In this document: in pieces, positions 58,526 through 64,000 of the stretch
Layout of the letters: each line of letters starts with the position of its first letter
Numbering within the stretch: position 1 is the first letter of the stretch
Assembly (NCBI RefSeq): GCF_963676475.1
Contig: NZ_OY781107.1
Span: 558,001 to 622,000 of the forward strand
DNA: 64,000 nt
Direction of reading: 5' to 3'
DNA from: an uncultured Celeribacter sp.
Lineage (GTDB): Bacteria; Pseudomonadota; Alphaproteobacteria; Rhodobacterales; Rhodobacteraceae
Made by a program: the position numbers and the translations under genes
Notes under the pieces: generated by a model
Databases searched by the model: none
What the model saw: the letters and a program-made list of their open reading frames with translations, nothing else
Told to the model about the DNA's origin: nothing

Positions 58526-59302
58526 TCACTTGTCCCGAAACTGCGGCGCGCGCTTTTCGGCAAAAGCGGCCATGCCCTCTTTCTGGTCTTCCGTCGCGAA
58601 CAGGCCCTGAAAGCTCGTGCGCTCGAACCGGATGCCCTCGGCCAGCGTCAGCTCGTAAGAGCGTTTCACCGCCTCTTTTGCGGCCGCCACGGAAATCGCG
58701 CTCTTCTCGGCGATCTTGTCGGCGACAGAGAGCGCCTCTTCGACCAGTTTCTTGGCGGGCACGACACGGGAGACAAGGCCGGACCGCTCGGCCTCTTCGG
58801 CCTCCATAAATCGCCCGGTCAGGATCATTTCCATGGCCTTCGATTTGCCGACAAACCGCGTCAGACGCTGCGTGCCACCGATACCAGGAATGATGCCGAG
58901 GTTGATCTCCGGCTGGCCGAATTTGGCATTGTCGGCGGCAAGGATGAAATCGCACATCATCGCCAATTCGCATCCCCCGCCAAGCGCATAGCCCGCGACC
59001 GCCGCGATCACCGGCTTGCGCGTCGCGTTGATGCGGTCGGCGTCATCGGCAAAGAGCCGTTCATTGGCCATATCGGCGTAGGATTTCTCAGACATTTCCT
59101 TGATGTCAGCGCCGGCGGCAAAGGCCTTTTCCGAGCCAGTGATGACGATGGCGCGTACTTTCGGGTCGAGATCGGCCTTGCCCAAAGCATCGGCCAGCTC
59201 CGACAGCAATTCGGAATTGAGCGCATTGAGCGCCTCCGGTCGGTTCAGCCGGATCAGTTCGACACTGTCCTTGATCTCGATAAGAAGCGTTTTGTAGGCC
59301 AT
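58526..59302 (-). CDS. enoyl-CoA hydratase
   Basis: A 258-residue crotonase-family enzyme that hydrates trans-2-enoyl-CoA during fatty-acid oxidation. The oxyanion-hole and catalytic blocks are [10 protein letters not shown] and [20 protein letters not shown], and the two catalytic glutamates are in GGCELAMM and [20 protein letters not shown]. It is full length, in contrast to the frameshifted paralog at 33 kb. It is followed downstream by rpsT after a spacer. Confidence 0.95.
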   Translation of the reverse strand: MAYKTLLIEIKDSVELIRLNRPEALNALNSELLSELADALGKADLDPKVRAIVITGSEKAFAAGADIKEMSEKSYADMANERLFADDADRINATRKPVIAAVAGYALGGGCELAMMCDFILAADNAKFGQPEINLGIIPGIGGTQRLTRFVGKSKAMEMILTGRFMEAEEAERSGLVSRVVPAKKLVEEALSVADKIAEKSAISVAAAKEAVKRSYELTLAEGIRFERTSFQGLFATEDQKEGMAAFAEKRAPQFRDK

Positions 59303-59361
59303 TGCGCCCTCCGGTTCTGGTCGTGTCTGGAAGTCCTAACAGCTACACCCCTCGGATCAAG

Positions 59362-60213
59362 TCATCTTTGACAGCTTGGACAAAAGAAGCTGGATCGCCC
59401 GGATTGCGTGATCCTTTTGACGACAGATGCACAATCCGGCGTCACGCAGGGTTGGCCTTCGCGTCCGTAGACCCGGAAATTATGTTGGAAATAGCCAAGT
59501 TCGCCGTCGGCCTGACGAAAATCCTTGAGCGACGATCCTCCGGCCTCGATAGCCTCCTGCAAAACCTCACGAATGATCGGCACGAGTGCAGCAATCCGCG
59601 CGTCGGAAATCCGCGACACTTTGCGCGCCGGATGGATGCCCGCCCGGAACAGTACTTCGCAGACGTAAATATTGCCCAGCCCCGCGACGACATGTTGATC
59701 CAGAAGCGCCGATTTGATCGGGGTGTTTTTGCCTTTCAGTTTGGCGATCAAGTGATCCTCGCTGAAGGCATTGCCCAGAGGTTCCGGGCCAAGCTTGGCC
59801 AGCAGAGGATGCGTCTCTTCCGTGCCGGTCGCCATGAGATCCATCGCCCCGAACCGGCGCGGATCATTGAAGGTGACGCGGGCACCGTTTTCCATGTGAA
59901 ACACCACATGGTCATGCTTTTCCAACGCCGGGTGGTCATGCACGAATTGCCCGAGCGGATCGCCAGACACCGTCATGCGGCCCGACATGCCAAGATGAAT
60001 GAGTAAGGTTTCCGCCGTATCCAAATCGGCCAAAATGTATTTCGACCGCCTGCGCAGCCGGTCAACCCGCGCGCCCGTGAGCCGTTCCGCCATCCGCTCC
60101 GGGAAGGGCCAGCGCAGATCGGGTCGGTTCACCTCCGCCTGCACAATCCGCACCCCTGTCATCGAGGGCTCCAACCCGCGACGAACCGTCTCGACCTCTG
60201 GCAATTCCGGCAT
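59362..60213 (-). CDS. mutM: formamidopyrimidine-DNA glycosylase
   Basis: A 283-residue DNA repair enzyme that removes 8-oxoguanine. After the start Met, Pro2 and Glu3 ([14 protein letters not shown]) are the catalytic residues, and Lys in the middle loop ([10 protein letters not shown] region) assists. The C-terminal zinc finger is a CVTPDC ... CPSC arrangement. The start at 60213 exposes Pro2, and the upstream in-frame extension is excluded for that reason. It is divergent from ubiE. Confidence 0.96.
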   Translation of the reverse strand: MPELPEVETVRRGLEPSMTGVRIVQAEVNRPDLRWPFPERMAERLTGARVDRLRRRSKYILADLDTAETLLIHLGMSGRMTVSGDPLGQFVHDHPALEKHDHVVFHMENGARVTFNDPRRFGAMDLMATGTEETHPLLAKLGPEPLGNAFSEDHLIAKLKGKNTPIKSALLDQHVVAGLGNIYVCEVLFRAGIHPARKVSRISDARIAALVPIIREVLQEAIEAGGSSLKDFRQADGELGYFQHNFRVYGREGQPCVTPDCASVVKRITQSGRSSFFCPSCQR

Positions 60214-60300
60214 TTTGGCCCCTTCGCTTTGCGACATGCGATTGTCACGCCCGATGTGAGCCCTATAAGAAGGGTAAGTTTCGAGAAAGGTTCAAGAGCG

Positions 60301-61050
60301 ATGAGCGAGAACGGCAAAACCACCCATTTCGGTTTCAAGGATGTGGCCGAGGATCAGAAAGCCGGGATGGTGCATGGGGTGTTTACCTCCGTCGCCTCGA
60401 AATACGACGTCATGAACGATGTGATGTCGATGGGCATTCACCGGGTCTGGAAAGACGCGATGATGGATTGGCTGGCGCCGCGTCCCGATCAGCACTTGCT
60501 CGATGTCGCGGGGGGCACGGGCGACATTTCATTCCGCTTCCTGAAACGCGCGCCGGGCGCAACCTCCGTCGTTTTGGACATGACCGAGTCGATGCTGGTC
60601 GAGGGCCGCAAACGCGCCGAGGCCGAACAGATGGCCGAGAGCCTGCAATGGGTCACCGGCGATGCGATGAAGCTGCCGTTCGAGGACAACCAGTTCGACG
60701 TTTACACGATCTCCTTTGGCATTCGGAATGTGACGCGCATCCCCGATGCGCTGTCCGAGGCTTACCGGGTGCTGAAACCCGGCGGGCGTCTGATGGTGCT
60801 GGAGTTTTCGCAACTTCCGAACCCTATGATGCAGAAAGCGTATGACCTCTATTCCTTCAATGTCATCCCGCGCATGGGTCAGGCGATTGCGGGTGATTAT
60901 GACAGCTACCAGTATCTGGTGGAAAGCATTCGCAAGTTCCCGGATCAGGATACATTTGCGCAGATGATCAAAACCGCCGGATTTTCTAACGTTAAGTATC
61001 GTAATTTGACGATGGGCATCGCGGCGCTTCATTCCGGGTGGAAACTCTGA
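60301..61050 (+). CDS. ubiE: ubiquinone/menaquinone C-methyltransferase UbiE
   Basis: A 249-residue SAM-dependent methylase of quinone biosynthesis. It has [20 protein letters not shown], the SAM motif [15 protein letters not shown] and the family end [20 protein letters not shown] and [14 protein letters not shown]. The ATG at 60301 is preferred; the stop overlaps the ubiB start by one base (TGATG), so the two are coupled. Confidence 0.96.
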   Translation: MSENGKTTHFGFKDVAEDQKAGMVHGVFTSVASKYDVMNDVMSMGIHRVWKDAMMDWLAPRPDQHLLDVAGGTGDISFRFLKRAPGATSVVLDMTESMLVEGRKRAEAEQMAESLQWVTGDAMKLPFEDNQFDVYTISFGIRNVTRIPDALSEAYRVLKPGGRLMVLEFSQLPNPMMQKAYDLYSFNVIPRMGQAIAGDYDSYQYLVESIRKFPDQDTFAQMIKTAGFSNVKYRNLTMGIAALHSGWKL

Positions 61051-62585
61051 TGCGCGGACCTCACAACATATGGCGGCTCATCCGCACCGGCGCGACCATG
61101 GAGCGCACGGGCGCCATGACGCAGGCGATGGATGCGCTCGATGCGCCCAAAACCTTTCGCATTCTGGCCCGCACCGTGGTCTGGCCGTTTCAATGGTTGG
61201 GCTATAAGGGAGACCCCGAACAACCGCCTTTAACACGCGCTTTGACCGCTTTGGGGCCCGCTTACATCAAATTTGGACAGATTTTGTCGACGCGACCCGA
61301 TGTCGTCGGCGCCGACCTCGCCAAGCAGTTACAGGTGCTGCAAGACCGCATGCCCGCCTTTCCTCGGGATGCCGCAATCAAGACCGTCGAGACCGAGTTG
61401 GAAGCGCCGATTTCCGAGCTGTTTTCCGAGTTTTCCGAACCCGTCGCCGCCGCCTCCATCGCGCAGGTCCATAAAGCCGTGCGCGCCGACACCGGTCAGG
61501 CCGTGGCCGTCAAAGTGCTCCGCCCCGGCATTGAGCGCGCCTTTCGCACCGATGTGGATGCCTTCTACCTGATCGCCTCGCTGATCGAGAAACTCTCCCC
61601 CGCCTCGCGCCGTCTGCGCCCGACCGAGGTGATCGCGCATTTCGAGGGCGTGGTGCATGGCGAGTTGGACCTGCGTTTGGAGAGCGCCTCCGCCTCGCAA
61701 TATGCCGCCAATACGGCGGATGACGAAGGTTTCTCGGTGCCTGCCGTCGACTGGGGCCTGTCGTCCAAACGCGTCATGACGCTCGAATGGGTGGATGGCA
61801 TCACGGCCTCCAACGTCGACGAGATCACCGCCGCCGGTCATGATTTGACAGTCCTTGGACCGCGGGTCTTGCAGATGTTCCTGACCCACGCGCTGCGTGA
61901 CGGTTTTTTTCATGCGGACATGCATCAGGGCAATCTCAAGATCGCGCCAGACGGAGAAATCATTGCCTTGGACTTCGGCATCATGGGGATGCTCGATGAA
62001 TATACACGACGTGTTTATGCCGAGATTTTGTACGGTTTTATCAAACAAGACTACAAACGTGTCGCCGAGGTCCATTTCGAAGCCGGATATGTTCCTGCCG
62101 ACCAAGACGTGGATGAATTCGCCCGGGCCCTGCGGGCTGTGGGAGATCCGATCTTTGGTATGGACGCCACGCGCATCTCCATGGCACGGCTTTTGTCCTA
62201 TCTGTTCGAGGTGACCGAGCGCTTCGGGATGCAGACCCGCACCGAGTTGATCCTGTTGCAGCGCACCATGGTGGTGGTCGAAGGCGTGTCGCGTTCGCTC
62301 GATCCACATATCAATATTTGGGAAGTCTCCAAGCCGGTGGTCGAGGAGTACATCAAGGCCAACATCGGCCCGCGCGCCCTGACCCGCGACTTGTGGCATA
62401 CGGCACGGGTTCTGTCCCGCTTCGGGCCGCGCCTGCCACAACTGGCCGAGGCGCTGTTGATTGCTCAGAGCAAAGAGACGGATACGCCCGCAACACAAAG
62501 CAACCGCCGACAAGGTCTGTGGCTGTTCATGGGGGGCGCTTTGAGCGCGGCTTTGGGTGCTGTCGTCATGGCCATATTAGGCTAA
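61050..62585 (+). CDS. ubiB: ubiquinone biosynthesis protein UbiB
   Basis: A 511-residue ADCK/UbiB atypical kinase-like ATPase needed for ubiquinone synthesis. The KxGQ motif is in AYIKFGQILSTRPD, the nucleotide region in VAVKVLRPGIERAF and VHGELDLRLESASA, and HADMHQGNLKIAPDGEIIAL followed by DFGIMG is the catalytic/metal site. Two hydrophobic segments at the C-terminus (GLWLFMGGALSAALGAVVMA) anchor it. Its last 20 bases overlap the convergent phosphotransferase gene. Confidence 0.95.
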   Translation: MRGPHNIWRLIRTGATMERTGAMTQAMDALDAPKTFRILARTVVWPFQWLGYKGDPEQPPLTRALTALGPAYIKFGQILSTRPDVVGADLAKQLQVLQDRMPAFPRDAAIKTVETELEAPISELFSEFSEPVAAASIAQVHKAVRADTGQAVAVKVLRPGIERAFRTDVDAFYLIASLIEKLSPASRRLRPTEVIAHFEGVVHGELDLRLESASASQYAANTADDEGFSVPAVDWGLSSKRVMTLEWVDGITASNVDEITAAGHDLTVLGPRVLQMFLTHALRDGFFHADMHQGNLKIAPDGEIIALDFGIMGMLDEYTRRVYAEILYGFIKQDYKRVAEVHFEAGYVPADQDVDEFARALRAVGDPIFGMDATRISMARLLSYLFEVTERFGMQTRTELILLQRTMVVVEGVSRSLDPHINIWEVSKPVVEEYIKANIGPRALTRDLWHTARVLSRFGPRLPQLAEALLIAQSKETDTPATQSNRRQGLWLFMGGALSAALGAVVMAILG

Positions 62586-63447
62586 AGCCTTTGCGCAATA
62601 CGTCAAATTCAACTTCGAAAGCTTGCGCATAAATCGCCTCTCCCTGTGCCGCTTTCCAGGCACAATAGGCGGCCATACGCCAGAGATAATAAGGTCTCAA
62701 AGCCTTGTAACGCGCGATTGTAGCTTTGTCCGGGTAAGCTGAGAGAGCATCGTCTTCTGCCTCGGGCGTCAGCAATGCAGCCCCATAGACAACATGCATG
62801 GCAGGAGACAAGGCAATGGCCAGATCGGCAGAAGCATCTCCCACGCCGGGACATTGCCAGTCGATCAAAAAGCGCTGCGTGCCACGGCTTAAAATATTCG
62901 CAGGTACTGGGTCGCCATGCACAAACCGTGCAGGTCCTGGTCGAATGTCTGTCTGCTCGGGCATGTGGCGCAAAAGGCGAGAGGCTGGCTCAGTCTCAAG
63001 GCCGCTCAAGATATTCCGACCTTCGCGTAGCAGCTTCGCCGGCGTCGTCTCGACGTGCCTGAGCCCGCTGACTGGGGGGAGAGAATGCAGCTTACCAAGC
63101 ATGTCCATTGCTTCTGCATCCGCATGGTCGATCGGATCTCCGGCGAGGTAATGATACACAAGGCACACCCCGGCGCGCGTTCCGATAGACGCCACATATT
63201 CAGGAGCCAACCCCGTCCCGGTCAGCGCAGTCAGTGCACGCATTTCCGCCTGAGGGTCATTTGGAAACACGGCATTCGAGCGCGTCATATCGAAAAGCTT
63301 GAACACCCAGTCGCAGGTGTCTGATTGCAACCGCCACGAGCGATTGCTGCGCCCTCCCCTCAAGGACGTCCATATGCGTTTCTTACCACAGTGCTGCGCC
63401 GCATAAGCGCTGAGTTCATCTGGTAAGCCTTCAGGATCAACAGTCAC
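62566..63447 (-). CDS. aminoglycoside/choline kinase-family phosphotransferase
   Basis: A 293-residue protein with the kinase-fold signature of the APH/choline kinase family: WVFKLFD holds the ATP lysine, FVHGDPVPANILSRG is the catalytic HxD..N block, and FLIDWQCPGVGDASADLAIA carries the second metal Asp. The resemblance is closest to choline/ethanolamine kinase-like proteins rather than to a resistance determinant. Substrate unknown. Confidence 0.8.
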   Translation of the reverse strand: MTVDPEGLPDELSAYAAQHCGKKRIWTSLRGGRSNRSWRLQSDTCDWVFKLFDMTRSNAVFPNDPQAEMRALTALTGTGLAPEYVASIGTRAGVCLVYHYLAGDPIDHADAEAMDMLGKLHSLPPVSGLRHVETTPAKLLREGRNILSGLETEPASRLLRHMPEQTDIRPGPARFVHGDPVPANILSRGTQRFLIDWQCPGVGDASADLAIALSPAMHVVYGAALLTPEAEDDALSAYPDKATIARYKALRPYYLWRMAAYCAWKAAQGEAIYAQAFEVEFDVLRKGFSLIWP

Positions 63448-63519
63448 CGAAACGTGCCTTCTGAGTTCAGATAGGTGACTCTAAAGGAAGCCATCGCGGA
63501 TCATCAAGGGACGTTCTCG

Positions 63520-64000
63520 TTATACCGCGTCACGCAATGCGGTCACGTCACCTGAGGCGATTTCATGGCCTCCCTCAAGCACCAAGATGATGTCCCCATC
63601 ATCCGCACGCGCCTCGATGATTTGTGTGTAATGCTCGACGGTTGAGGTCGAAAGAAAGTCATCATCATAGTAATTTTCGATCTCAAGTTGATAAACGCCT
63701 GCCTCAAGTGTTACGCCATCGGCACCGGTCCCGGACCATTCGAACACCTCAGTTTTGGGGTCGATTTTCACTTGCTGGACCGCCTTACCGTCGGCATCGC
63801 GCACCACCAGAACAGCAGAGTTTGCCGCCGTGGCGAAATCGCCCGTAAGTGTCACCGGAGAACTACCGTCAAAATAAGTCGCGCCTTCCGTGCGCGCCTC
63901 TTTGCCAACCCAACCGGACAGCTGGGAAAAGCCCATCAAGCTCAGCTGTGACGACAGCTCTTGCAGCAAGTCATTTGTCAAAACAGCCTGTTCGACCTCA
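63520..64000 (-). CDS. flgD: flagellar hook capping protein FlgD (C-terminal part, cut by window edge)
   Basis: About 160 residues of FlgD, which caps the growing hook and permits FlgE assembly. The conserved helix SLMGFSQLSGWVGKEAR and the beta domain (PVTLTGDFATAANSAVLVVR, then FEWSGTGADGVTLEAGVYQL) are present. The frame stays open to the window edge (EVEQAVLTNDLL), where the N-terminal region should continue; an internal TTG at 63981 is not the start. The protein is exported by the flagellar type III apparatus. Confidence 0.88.
   Translation of the reverse strand, partial: EVEQAVLTNDLLQELSSQLSLMGFSQLSGWVGKEARTEGATYFDGSSPVTLTGDFATAANSAVLVVRDADGKAVQQVKIDPKTEVFEWSGTGADGVTLEAGVYQLEIENYYDDDFLSTSTVEHYTQIIEARADDGDIILVLEGGHEIASGDVTALRDAV

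Noticed and set aside
62566..63447. Antibiotic resistance kinase
   Set aside because: The catalytic blocks are those of the general APH/choline kinase fold, and the context is housekeeping; nothing indicates drug specificity.

Overview
The window is about 64 kb of GC-rich chromosomal DNA from an alphaproteobacterium, most likely a Rhodobacterales (Roseobacter-group) species. The evidence is the clustering and order of the core genes (gyrB / recF / dnaN / dnaA / rpsT, mutM next to ubiE-ubiB, DUF3576-leuS-lptE-holA, rnhB-ccrM, waaA-lpxK, TldD/PmbA-CysQ), the CcrM-type GANTC methylase, the Rhodobacter-type porin and a C-terminal fragment of flgD at the right edge. No rRNA, tRNA, CRISPR array or prophage was seen.

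Layout. 1-2.4 kb: histidine phosphatase, metallophosphoesterase and amphi-Trp protein in one operon. 2.6-3.4 kb: a decayed IS3-type element that has lost its catalytic core. 3.4-6.7 kb: an unknown protein and a family 92-like glycosyltransferase (one operon), a 1-Cys peroxiredoxin and a pseudouridine synthase. 6.7-8.1 kb: free-methionine sulfoxide reductase, divergent from an RsbV/RsbW-like partner-switch pair. 8.1-24.4 kb: HspQ, AEC permease, lytic-transglycosylase-like lipoprotein, LolA, FtsK, aminotransferase, amidase, a UbiH-type hydroxylase, Trm112, a frameshifted LON-domain gene, thioredoxin-TPR protein, exonuclease III, a response regulator, RibA, L,D-transpeptidase, GNAT and YggS. 24.6-30.7 kb: a highly expressed porin, then DUF3576, leuS, lptE and holA. 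30.8-38.2 kb: luciferase-like oxidoreductase, an SDR / enoyl-CoA hydratase (frameshifted) / flavoprotein operon, DUF2125, PmbA and CysQ. 38.2-40.3 kb: a glucosyl-3-phosphoglycerate synthase/phosphatase pair for an osmolyte. 40.4-43 kb: DUF4170, Kdo transferase and LpxK for lipid A. 43-48.5 kb: DsbA, DciA-like DUF721, MutY, an AlkB-type alkane hydroxylase, CcrM and RnhB. 48.6-50.2 kb: small exported proteins and a membrane-anchored winged-helix protein. 50.3-57.3 kb: gyrB, a LysE exporter, recF, dnaN and dnaA. 57.3-58.1 kb: a non-coding gap with structured DNA. 58.1-64 kb: rpsT, enoyl-CoA hydratase, mutM, ubiE, ubiB, a phosphotransferase and flgD.

Most of the window is housekeeping: replication and repair (DnaA, DnaN, RecF, GyrB, HolA, MutY, MutM, XthA, RnhB), envelope assembly (LolA, LptE, LpxK, WaaA, porin) and ubiquinone synthesis (UbiE, UbiB, UbiH-like). 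The parts most worth following up are: the GANTC clusters upstream of ccrM and in the dnaA-rpsT gap, which suggest methylation-linked control; the hairpin that ends the peroxiredoxin gene and also covers the ribosome-binding site of the glycosyltransferase; the membrane winged-helix protein coupled to a small exported protein; the osmolyte gene pair; and two otherwise intact genes each broken by one missing base.
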